Positions 32,645 to 38,319 of a stretch of 38,319 nt of DNA are shown one piece after another. The stretch spans positions 1 to 38,319 of the forward strand of contig CAYFMW010000013.1 of NCBI GenBank assembly GCA_964344335.1. Direction: 5' to 3'. Below the pieces are notes generated by a model. The model worked only from the letters and a program-made list of their open reading frames with translations, was not told where the DNA came from and did no database searches. Made by a program: the position numbers and the translations under genes. Positions within the stretch are counted from its first letter, which is position 1. Each line of letters opens with the position of its first letter. Source of the stretch: RUG11894 sp964344335 (GTDB taxonomy: Bacteria > Bacillota > Clostridia > Peptostreptococcales > Anaerovoracaceae).

Positions 32645-33076
32645 TCAGTCGTAGTCGTAGTCCACGCCGTATTCCCAGGCCTTGGTGTTAAACACGCCGC
32701 TCACCGAGAGCAGGTAACATTCCTTGCCTTCTATCTCCACAACATCCACACAGGTAATAAACATGGGCTCGCTATCGCTGTAGTCCGCGCCTTTGTTCAG
32801 CCGCTCTTTTAGCACGAGGTCGTAGAGTCCGCTCGCCGCTTCGTAGGGGCTCATGTATTCTCCGGGGTCGCCTTCCAGGAGCGAACCTTTGAATATGACC
32901 CCCTCGGCGATTGCCTCGTCGACCATCCAGTCGCCGTCGCCGGGTTCCGTAAGCTCGCCTGACTGCGCGTCACTTTCGGCCTGCGCATCATCTCCGGGCT
33001 TTGTTTCGTCGCAGGCCGTCAGCGATATTGCTAAAATAAGTATAAGTAGCATCGCTAAACAAGTCTTGTTTTTCAT
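32645..33076 (-). CDS. Putative lipoprotein of unknown function
   Basis: The 143-residue protein has a signal peptide NKTCLAMLLILILAISLTAC with a lipobox (LTAC, Cys near residue 22), an acidic linker rich in Asp, Glu and Gln, and a small domain with PYEAASGLYDLVLKERL and MFITCVDVVEIEGKECYLLSV. It ends abruptly at YGVDYDYD, where the Thr-rich frame of the LRR protein takes over in +1. This suggests that the 3' end may be truncated by a deletion. AAGGAAAGG precedes the start. Family not recognised. Confidence 0.72.
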   Translation of the reverse strand: MKNKTCLAMLLILILAISLTACDETKPGDDAQAESDAQSGELTEPGDGDWMVDEAIAEGVIFKGSLLEGDPGEYMSPYEAASGLYDLVLKERLNKGADYSDSEPMFITCVDVVEIEGKECYLLSVSGVFNTKAWEYGVDYDYD

Positions 33077-33088
33077 TTTAACCTTTCC

Positions 33089-33280
33089 TTAATAATGTCG
33101 AACCCCAATCAGCAAAATTAAAGTTAGAATAGAATATGTGAGCGCTGCGAGTGACAATAGTGCCGATACTGCTGTTAGGATTTTAAACAATACTTTCCTG
33201 TTTTTTCGATGTATTGAAAAGAATAATATTGTCATTATTGAGCATATTACAAAAGCCAGAGCCGTAGATCCAAATTCCAT
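33089..33280 (-). CDS. Small two-helix membrane protein
   Basis: The 63-residue frame has two hydrophobic helices (STALAFVICSIMTILFFSI and ILTAVSALLSLAALTYSILTLILLIGV) separated by the basic turn HRKNRKVLF. It lies 12 bases upstream of the lipoprotein gene on the same strand and behind an extended -10 promoter. The ribosome site is weak (GGAG, about 14 bases upstream). Probably a real gene; function unknown. Confidence 0.5.
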   Translation of the reverse strand: MEFGSTALAFVICSIMTILFFSIHRKNRKVLFKILTAVSALLSLAALTYSILTLILLIGVRHY

Positions 33281-33367
33281 ATATTAATTTATTTCTCCAT
33301 GTGTATATAAGTTCGCCGAATTGTCAACTCGCCGCTGTAAGCTTAGCGAATGCTGATATGTCTTTTA

Positions 33368-33376
33368 ATTATATCA
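33368..33376 (-). promoter_or_regulatory. Extended -10 promoter for the minus-strand lipoprotein operon
   Basis: On the minus strand the bases read TGATATAAT, a perfect extended -10, about 90 bases before the small membrane protein. It is divergent from the amidase promoter 30 bases away. Confidence 0.5.
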
Positions 33377-33405
33377 ATTCGCGACAGATTTTTGTGGCCT
33401 GCTTA

Positions 33406-33414
33406 TGCTATAAT
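33406..33414 (+). promoter_or_regulatory. Extended -10 promoter of the amidase gene
   Basis: TGCTATAAT is a perfect extended -10 element 36 bases before the ATG. No -35 box is clear. Confidence 0.55.
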
Positions 33415-33449
33415 TAAAAAAGCTATATATCAGACAAGTGAGGTAAGCG

Positions 33450-34325
33450 ATGGATATTTTTAAAAAGATTGAGTTCTTTCTTAACGAAATCCATAAGGAC
33501 GAAGTAGTCAATTATCCTTTCTATCTTTTCGGATACGAGGAGGGTTACGAGAAGGTCCCCTCATATAACAACGGCTATCTGCCGTTCTACAATGCCGAAG
33601 ACCTTAAAATAACCGAACATTTTCTTCCCTTGGAGAACACATTAAATAGACCGAACATAAAGAGAGAGGTCACCGAATATATCGTAATTCACGATACGGG
33701 GATGGCCCATCCTTCGGCGACCGCCAAAGGCCTTGATGAATATCAGCATATTGCAACGAGACAGGCCTCATGGCATTTCAGCGTGGACGACTACGAAGCC
33801 TATCAGGAGCTGCCTCTGGACGAGGTTGCCTGGCATGCGGGCGACGGGGACACTCATTATCCCGAAACATGGCTCAACGAGAAGGGCTTTCATCTGGGCG
33901 GGGGCAATCATTCGGGCATAGGAATCGAGACCTGCATCTATCAGGGAATCGATTTTACCCGCGCGATGAGGAATGTGGCCAAACTGACGGCGAATTTGCT
34001 GATTAAATTCAACTTATCGACTAATGCCGTTAAGCAACACAGCGATTTTTCCGGCAAGAATTGCCCTCAGACAATGAGGACGGCGGGGCGCTGGGACGAG
34101 TTTATGCAGCTGGTCAATCTGGAGTATTATAAGAGCACGAGGCTGGCGGATGTGGATTTTGAGTTTATAAGCCTTAATCCCGAGTTTCTGGACAACGAAG
34201 GATATGTAGTAAAACATCCGAAGCAGGACATGGTTGTAACTTATGAGGTTGAAGTAACCCATAATGGCGAAATAAGAAGGTATCAGTATAAGACAAAAAT
34301 CAAGAAATTGTCAGACAGAAGCTAA
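33450..34325 (+). CDS. N-acetylmuramoyl-L-alanine amidase (amidase_2 fold)
   Basis: Enzymes of this zinc family cleave the bond between muramic acid and the peptide stem of peptidoglycan. The 291-residue protein has the ligand His in EYIVIHDTGMAHPSA near residue 80, WHFSVDDYEAYQELPLDEVAWHAGDGD near 110-135, IGIETCIYQG near 160 and the third ligand motif KQHSDFSGKNCPQTMR near 195. No signal peptide is visible, so it may act on recycled wall, be released by lysis or be exported by another route. A prophage lysin is possible, but no phage genes surround it. A C-terminal extension of about 70 residues (VVTYEVEVTHNGEIRRYQYK) is not recognised. GTGAGG precedes the start; the next gene begins four bases after its stop. 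Confidence 0.88.
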   Translation: MDIFKKIEFFLNEIHKDEVVNYPFYLFGYEEGYEKVPSYNNGYLPFYNAEDLKITEHFLPLENTLNRPNIKREVTEYIVIHDTGMAHPSATAKGLDEYQHIATRQASWHFSVDDYEAYQELPLDEVAWHAGDGDTHYPETWLNEKGFHLGGGNHSGIGIETCIYQGIDFTRAMRNVAKLTANLLIKFNLSTNAVKQHSDFSGKNCPQTMRTAGRWDEFMQLVNLEYYKSTRLADVDFEFISLNPEFLDNEGYVVKHPKQDMVVTYEVEVTHNGEIRRYQYKTKIKKLSDRS

Positions 34326-34329
34326 GCAA

Positions 34330-35811
34330 ATGAACAAGTATTTTTCTTCCAAAAGAAAGATGATGCGCTCGCTGATTTCCGGCATAACGGCCCTCTGCCT
34401 TGCGCTGTCGATCTTTGTTGTGCCGATTTTTGCGGAAGGCGCGGAGCCGAGCGAACTTCCGTTAAACTATTCGGGGCGCTACTACGAAAAATTTTCAATT
34501 TCGGGGAATACCCTCAAGCTCGGCGGAATTCCGAAGGCCTCTGAATACAACTATATTTATTTTAGGATTAGAAATTATGCCGAGGAAGTGGTGTATAAAA
34601 ATATTTCGCCCAGAGGAGCTGACGGCTCGATAAGCTATGACATAAGCGCAGTGCCTCCCGGAGACTATATGGTGGAAATCTTCAACAGCTCGGTGAGGAA
34701 TCCGGAGGGCGGATGGTACACATATTTCTACGATGTAAAAATCCTTACAAAAACCGCTGCAGGCGGATACTTTAAATACGGCGAAGCGCTCGAGCTGAAC
34801 GCGCAGCAGGAGGCGGCTCCGATCAGGGATTCGCAGGCGATGGAATATTATCTTGCGGCCGGCACGAGAATTCAAAGCGACGATCCCGCAATAATGGATC
34901 AGGCCTATCAGATTACCGCGGGATGCGAAAGCGATCTCGATAAGACCATGGCGATACATGACTGGGTTTGCAATAATATTTACTACAACAACGATGCACT
35001 TTACGGCCGTGAGCCCTACGGCGATGTATCCGCCCTGGGCGTTCTTGCGAGCAGACGCAGCGTCTGCGAGGGTTTTGCAAATCTTACCATAGCGCTTCTG
35101 AGGGCGGTCGGAGTTCCGGCGCGCAAGATTTCGGGCTATGCGCTCGGGGTAGGCACGAGCGGCTGGCCCGCGGGTTTCTTCGACGGCCCCCCCCCATATG
35201 CATCCAACCACACATGGCTGGAAGCATGGGTCAACGGCCGCTGGATTATAATTGATCCGACCTGGAACACTGTAAATGAATACGAAAACGGGCAGGTTCA
35301 GGATGACGGAGGCCTTAGAGATTACCTGTATTTCGATATTTCTCCGGAATTTTTCGCCTTCAACCATGCCGCTACGCAAAGCGAATACTGGCAAAAGGCC
35401 TCTGCCGCGAAGGAGCGCATATATCTGTATATCAATAACCCCATGATGCAGACTTCCACTGAAGGATGGAAGAACCTCGACGACAGAGGAACCGCACCCG
35501 TAATACGAAATGGTCGCACACTCGTTCCCGTGGCTCTGATAGTTTCGCAGATGGGCGGGGTTGTAACATGGGATGGTAATGAGCGGAAGGTTAGCTGCGA
35601 TATCAACGGCCATTTTGTGGAGATGTGGATAGACTATAACAAGTATTATATCGATTATCAGGAGTATACATTCGATGTTGCGCCTCAGATTATCAATCAG
35701 CGGACGATGATACCGCTTCGCGGACTTTTAGAACCGCTCGGCTGCATAATAGGCTGGGAGGCTAATGTCGACGGCTGGCCCGGACGCGTCACGATCGATT
35801 ATTATAAGTAA
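34330..35811 (+). CDS. Secreted transglutaminase-like protein with copper-amine-oxidase-type stalk domain
   Basis: The 493-residue protein has a signal peptide (LISGITALCLALSIFVVPIFA, cleavage after FAEGA). An N-terminal beta domain (about 40-150) precedes a transglutaminase core with the catalytic Cys in SRRSVCEGFANLTIALLRAVGVPAR near 245, the His in ASNHTWLEAWVNGRW near 295 and the Asp in IIIDPTWN. The C-terminal 110 residues (VIRNGRTLVPVALIVSQMGG, IINQRTMIPLRGLLEPLG) are the repeat often called copper amine oxidase N-terminal domain, common in clostridial surface proteins. It probably cuts or crosslinks peptides at the cell surface. It starts four bases after the amidase stop, so the two form a cell-wall operon. 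Confidence 0.9.
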   Translation: MNKYFSSKRKMMRSLISGITALCLALSIFVVPIFAEGAEPSELPLNYSGRYYEKFSISGNTLKLGGIPKASEYNYIYFRIRNYAEEVVYKNISPRGADGSISYDISAVPPGDYMVEIFNSSVRNPEGGWYTYFYDVKILTKTAAGGYFKYGEALELNAQQEAAPIRDSQAMEYYLAAGTRIQSDDPAIMDQAYQITAGCESDLDKTMAIHDWVCNNIYYNNDALYGREPYGDVSALGVLASRRSVCEGFANLTIALLRAVGVPARKISGYALGVGTSGWPAGFFDGPPPYASNHTWLEAWVNGRWIIIDPTWNTVNEYENGQVQDDGGLRDYLYFDISPEFFAFNHAATQSEYWQKASAAKERIYLYINNPMMQTSTEGWKNLDDRGTAPVIRNGRTLVPVALIVSQMGGVVTWDGNERKVSCDINGHFVEMWIDYNKYYIDYQEYTFDVAPQIINQRTMIPLRGLLEPLGCIIGWEANVDGWPGRVTIDYYK

Positions 35812-35866
35812 AAGATTCGTGATTCCTCACGAGAAGGGGCTCGCGAATTTGCAACTTGCTAAAAAG

Positions 35867-35902
35867 CAGAGATGCCGGAATTGTCCGACATCTCTGTTTT
35901 TA
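35867..35902. terminator. Bidirectional rho-independent terminator
   Basis: CAGAGATG (35867-35874) pairs with CATCTCTG (35889-35896), with an inner CGGA/TCCG stem, followed by TTTTTA. An AAAAA run precedes it, so it also ends the convergent mgtE transcript. Confidence 0.92.
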
Positions 35903-35921
35903 ATACCGCCCGAAGTTCTGC

Positions 35922-37247
35922 TTACATACCGAGGAAAAAGCTCGCAACTTCGAAATAGACAATTAAAACAAATGTATCGACGATTGTAGTAATCAGCGGC
36001 CCCGCCATTATTGTGGGGTCGATATTTATTCTGTCGGCCGCCAGCGGCAATATTCCACCGATAACCTTAGAAAGAACGATCGTCAAAAGCAAGGTGATGG
36101 AGACGGTAAGGTTAACCTGTATGCTCACGGCGTCCAAAGCGAACATTCTGATCATATTGACGAGCACCAGAGCCAGGCCCGCGATCGTGCCTATCCTGAA
36201 TTCCTTGAAAATGACTTTGAAGGCGTCTTTGTAATTGACCTCTCCCGAATACAGAGCGGTTATGATCGTCGTCGAGGACTGCGCGCCCGCATTCCCTCCG
36301 GAATCCATCAGCATGGGTATATAGGCCGTAAGAATTACGCTGGTCGCCAAAACCGCCTCGTATCTTTGGATTATAAAGCCGGTTAAAGTCGCCGTCAGCA
36401 GACATATTATGAGCCAGGTCGTCCTGTCTTTAGCAATTTGAAAGCTTGATTTTTCCCAGTATACTTCGTGAGAAGATTCCGTAATACCGTGAATGTTGGC
36501 GATATCTTCCTCATACTCGTCGTGCAGTATATCGATCGCCCACTCTGCCGGCACCAGTCCTATCAATCTCCCTTCGGAATCTGTAACCGGAATCTCCGAT
36601 AAATCGTATTTGTATGCTATTTTGGCGACTATCTCCTGATCATCTCTTGCGAATACGCTCGCCGTAATCGGATACAAGATTTCTTCTATATTCTTGTCCC
36701 GACTTCTTAAAAGGTCCGCCAAATAAACATATCCAATCAGGACCAGCGACTCATCCGTAACCCAGATTTGCTCCAGCCTGTTGGCATCCAGCTCGGATTC
36801 CAGCACCTTATTTATAGCGGCGGACGCCTCGATGTTTCTCTTTACTGAAAGAAAGTCGACCGACATGACGGAGCCGACGCTCTCCTTAGGATAACCGAGC
36901 AGCTGATTGATTATGGGCCTTCTCTGCGGATCTATATAATGGTTCATCAGCTTTCTGACCATGTTTGCGGGAAGCTCCTGAAGCGTGTCGACCAATTCGT
37001 CCTCGTCGAGTTCCTTAATCAACATCATTATCCTCTCGTCGGAGAGGGACTCAATAATTTGAATCTTGTTCTTTTGAGGTAGAAGTGCAAATCCGTCGGC
37101 CAAAAGATCCTTATTCAGGAGCTTTATCCATACGGCCAGCTCCTCTTCCTGCAGTTCGACGAGCTGCTCGGCCAAATCAACAGGATTCAACTTGTTTATT
37201 TTTTCCTTGATTGCCTGCAATTCCATTGCATCGTACATGACTTTCAT
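35922..37247 (-). CDS. mgtE: Magnesium transporter MgtE
   Basis: MgtE is a Mg2+-gated channel that brings magnesium into the cell and closes when the cytoplasm is replete. The 441-residue protein is complete. It has an N domain of helical repeats (ELVDTLQELPANMVRKLMNH), a CBS pair (VGSVMSVDFLSVKRN to IPVTDSEGRLIGLVPAE, about 128-250), a plug helix and five membrane helices. The pore signature IPMLMDSGGNAGAQSSTTIITAL lies near residue 315, and the end is ITTIVDTFVLIVYFEVA. AAGGAGG lies eight bases before ATG 37247. Upstream sit a terminator, a leader ORF and a promoter, so expression is very probably attenuated. It is a paralogue, not a copy, of the broken mgtE at 5888. Confidence 0.96.
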   Translation of the reverse strand: MKVMYDAMELQAIKEKINKLNPVDLAEQLVELQEEELAVWIKLLNKDLLADGFALLPQKNKIQIIESLSDERIMMLIKELDEDELVDTLQELPANMVRKLMNHYIDPQRRPIINQLLGYPKESVGSVMSVDFLSVKRNIEASAAINKVLESELDANRLEQIWVTDESLVLIGYVYLADLLRSRDKNIEEILYPITASVFARDDQEIVAKIAYKYDLSEIPVTDSEGRLIGLVPAEWAIDILHDEYEEDIANIHGITESSHEVYWEKSSFQIAKDRTTWLIICLLTATLTGFIIQRYEAVLATSVILTAYIPMLMDSGGNAGAQSSTTIITALYSGEVNYKDAFKVIFKEFRIGTIAGLALVLVNMIRMFALDAVSIQVNLTVSITLLLTIVLSKVIGGILPLAADRINIDPTIMAGPLITTIVDTFVLIVYFEVASFFLGM

Positions 37248-37278
37248 CTTTACATACCTCCTTCCCTAAAAAGGGCAT

Positions 37279-37314
37279 AAAAAAACCGCTTTAACTGACT
37301 TGAGTCTAAGCGGT
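37279..37314 (-). terminator. Attenuator terminator in the mgtE leader
   Basis: On the minus strand ACCGCTT (37314-37308) pairs with AAGCGGT (37291-37285), with a smaller inner ACT/AGT pairing, followed by a run of seven T (37285-37279). It lies 24 bases after the leader ORF stop and about 30 bases before mgtE. It should therefore stop mgtE transcription unless an antiterminator forms. The leader's GCGGTA (37429-37424) is complementary to TACCGC (37315-37310) in its 5' arm. Confidence 0.85.
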
Positions 37315-37337
37315 AATTCGGGCATGTAAGAACAGGC

Positions 37338-37448
37338 TTATTTATCCAAGTGAATATCACATGGATTTCGCAAGCTCAAAAATGCGCCTAAATTATCGCA
37401 AAGATCGGAATTTAGATTATTCCTACCGCAAGGGTCTTCAGAATCCAT
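37338..37448 (-). CDS. Leader peptide ORF upstream of mgtE, candidate Mg2+-sensing leader
   Basis: A 36-codon frame starts at ATG 37448 behind a very strong ribosome site (AAGGAGG, nine bases away) and stops at TAA 37340-37338. The peptide begins MDSEDPCGR and contains further Asp, Cys and Pro (CDNLGA, NPCDIHLDK). It is followed by a rho-independent terminator and then mgtE. Acidic-proline nascent chains are known to destabilise ribosomes when Mg2+ is low, the mechanism shown for enterobacterial MgtL (starting MEPDP). By analogy, premature translation abort here could free the leader's GCGGTA bases to form an antiterminator. The ORF and hairpin are seen directly; the Mg2+ role is inferred. 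No M-box riboswitch is recognisable in this leader. Confidence 0.7.
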   Translation of the reverse strand: MDSEDPCGRNNLNSDLCDNLGAFLSLRNPCDIHLDK

Positions 37449-37491
37449 GCTATTACACCTCCTTGATTCTAAAATTTTGCAAAACCAAATA

Positions 37492-37520
37492 ATATTAGCA
37501 TATAAAAGTAATTAAAGCAA
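37492..37520 (-). promoter_or_regulatory. Promoter of the mgtE leader transcript
   Basis: On the minus strand TTGCTT (37520-37515), a 17-base spacer and TAATAT (37497-37492), preceded by TGC, form an extended -10 promoter with a -35. The start site would be near 37485, about 37 bases before the leader ATG. Confidence 0.65.
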
Positions 37521-37540
37521 ATGCCGAGATTCCTCGGCAT
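37521..37540 (-). terminator. Hairpin after the EAL gene
   Basis: ATGCCGAG pairs perfectly with CTCGGCAT around four bases. On the minus strand a T-rich stretch (TTGCTTTAATTACTTTT) follows. It is a probable terminator for the EAL gene ending at 37580 and abuts the mgtE leader promoter. Confidence 0.6.
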
Positions 37541-37579
37541 AGTTAAGTTCGGAATATAGGGAATAGCCAGAGGCTCATC

Positions 37580-38198
37580 TTAAGCTTCCCATAAGTTTGC
37601 GGCCAAAGCATTCTTTCTCAGAAATTCTTCCAGGGCTTCGGGCGGCAGGGGTTTGGAGAAGAGGCTCTCCGTAATCTCCAGCTCGATGTATTTCGGGTCC
37701 ACCCCGCGGGCCTTTATGATATTTGCGACAGCGGAAATAAATTCTTCCTCTTCGAATTGCACCACCGAAAGGTTTGCGGAGACGCGGAGCGGCGCAAAGC
37801 CCTTTTCGATTAGTCTGTTATGCTCTTTAAGGGATTCATCCAGCACCCAGAGCCCCACTTCATAAATCAATCCGGTCTGCTCGAGTATCGGTATAAATCT
37901 GAGCGGAGGCACTCTGTTGCTGCCGTCGCTCGTCCACCTGAGCAGTGCCTCAAGGCCGGCAACCTTTCCGCTCTCGCAGTTGATCTGCGGCTGGAATTCC
38001 AGGAAGAAATCATTGTTTTGCAGAGATTCGAACAGCCTGTTGGTGTAGACGGTATTCTCCTCGATATTGCTGCCCAGTCGCTCCGTATAGAAGACGACAT
38101 CCTCATTGCTGTTTAGAGCTTCGAAGGCGGCCAAATCGGCATTTCGCAGGAGGGTGGAGGCATCCTTTCCGTTTTCCGGATACATCGATATGCCTATC
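37580..38198 (-). pseudogene. GGDEF/EAL protein, truncated and internally deleted
   Basis: The frame carries the last part of a GGDEF domain (IGISMYPENGKDASTLLRNADLA) and the start of an EAL domain with a true EAL motif (FLEFQPQINCESGKVAGLEALLRW), ANLSVVQF and YIELEITES. It then jumps in frame directly to LFSKPLPPEALEEFLRKN, the last strand of the domain. About 90-110 residues including DDFG, KID and EGVE are missing, so catalysis is impossible. At the other end, near 38198, it breaks into unrelated sequence that codes on the opposite strand. Both ends look like misjoins or deletions. It is paralogous to the protein at 15816. Confidence 0.82.
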
Positions 38199-38204
38199 AA
38201 TTCG

Positions 38205-38319
38205 AGTATTGAACTTCGAAGTAAGAAAGAACTTATCGAGCGTTTTATTGAGCAAGTCAATGTATCGACCAAAGTGGATGAGGATTGGCGTAAATTCCTC
38301 CATGAGCGTAAGGAAGCGG
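38205..38319 (+). pseudogene. hsdR: Fragment of type I restriction enzyme HsdR (C-terminal region), runs off the window
   Basis: In the plus frame the bases code SIELRSKKELIERFIEQVN, then VSTKVDEDWRKFLHERKEA. From memory of the family this matches the region near the C terminus of HsdR, the motor and nuclease subunit of type I restriction systems (pattern ELRxKKxLIExF...DxxWxxFxxxxxEA). No start or upstream HsdR sequence exists in the window. The reading begins abruptly next to the broken EAL gene on the other strand, so the junction near 38198-38205 is either a rearrangement or a chimeric assembly join. Confidence 0.6.

Noticed and set aside
33450..34325. Prophage endolysin
   Set aside because: The amidase lacks phage neighbours (no holin, tail or integrase genes) and is followed by a secreted cell-wall protein.
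34495..35613. Open frame of 372 codons antisense to the transglutaminase
   Set aside because: Shadow of a conserved gene; no start signals.
37248..37448. M-box (ykoK) magnesium riboswitch in the mgtE leader
   Set aside because: The leader is occupied by an ORF with a strong ribosome site and a terminator, and I cannot find the conserved M-box core. A covariance search would settle it.
1..38319. CRISPR arrays, tRNA or rRNA genes, insertion sequences
   Set aside because: I saw no regularly spaced repeats, cloverleaf genes other than the tmRNA ends, or transposase-like frames anywhere in the window.

Overview
The window looks like a chromosomal segment of an anaerobic low-to-mid GC Firmicute of the class Clostridia. 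The pointers are a tetrahydrofolate riboswitch ahead of a FolT-type ECF transporter, a phosphatase-linked sensory [FeFe]-hydrogenase, phosphoketolase, arginase, class II aldolase, strong AGGAGG ribosome sites and many TGnTATAAT promoters. I cannot name the genus. Two 100-base N runs (15396-15495, 29778-29877) show it is a draft scaffold.

Layout. 1-771: a broken CoA-transferase (minus). 1055-4953: sbcD-sbcC nuclease operon. 5032-5682: THF riboswitch and folT. 5888-6688: a magnesium transporter gene (mgtE) broken by several internal deletions. 6750-9436: gapA, then fba and a membrane-anchored MltG-like protein on the other strand, separated by a two-way terminator. 9692-14744: rluD-like, lepB, smpB, ybaK-like and phosphoketolase in one direction. 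14846-15203: tmRNA, the RNA partner of SmpB. 15291-15612: a small membrane protein split by the first gap. 15816-18920: a membrane GAF/GGDEF/EAL protein. 19114-22952: HydS-like hydrogenase sensor, SpoIIE-type phosphatase and an MBL hydrolase. 23103-24778: an EAL remnant, an amidohydrolase remnant and a lipoprotein. 24970-27780: an old-yellow-enzyme/acetoacetate-decarboxylase fusion. 27823-28719: arginase. 29087-32074: a UBA-like membrane protein, a damaged response regulator, its histidine kinase and DedA. 32077-33280: LRR protein, lipoprotein and small membrane protein on the minus strand. 33450-35811: an amidase and a transglutaminase with copper-amine-oxidase-type stalk domains. 35922-37448: intact mgtE behind a leader ORF and an attenuator. 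37580-38319: a damaged EAL protein joined to a fragment of a type I restriction HsdR gene.

How the genes connect. GapA, Fba and phosphoketolase form a central sugar catabolism group. SmpB and tmRNA make up the trans-translation pair. HydS plus phosphatase looks like a redox/H2-sensing relay, with a c-di-GMP protein just upstream. The two mgtE copies, one decayed and one attenuated, point to magnesium homeostasis. The most novel item is the mgtE leader: a 36-codon ORF with a very strong ribosome site, an acidic/proline start (MDSEDP), a downstream rho-independent terminator and a possible antiterminator. It resembles in logic the MgtL leader of enterobacteria.

A caution runs through the window. 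At least seven genes lack internal blocks or run into unrelated sequence at abrupt junctions, while other genes are perfectly intact. One gap has identical 55-base flanks, typical of assembler contig overlap. Assembly or amplification artefacts must be excluded before these losses are read as biology.
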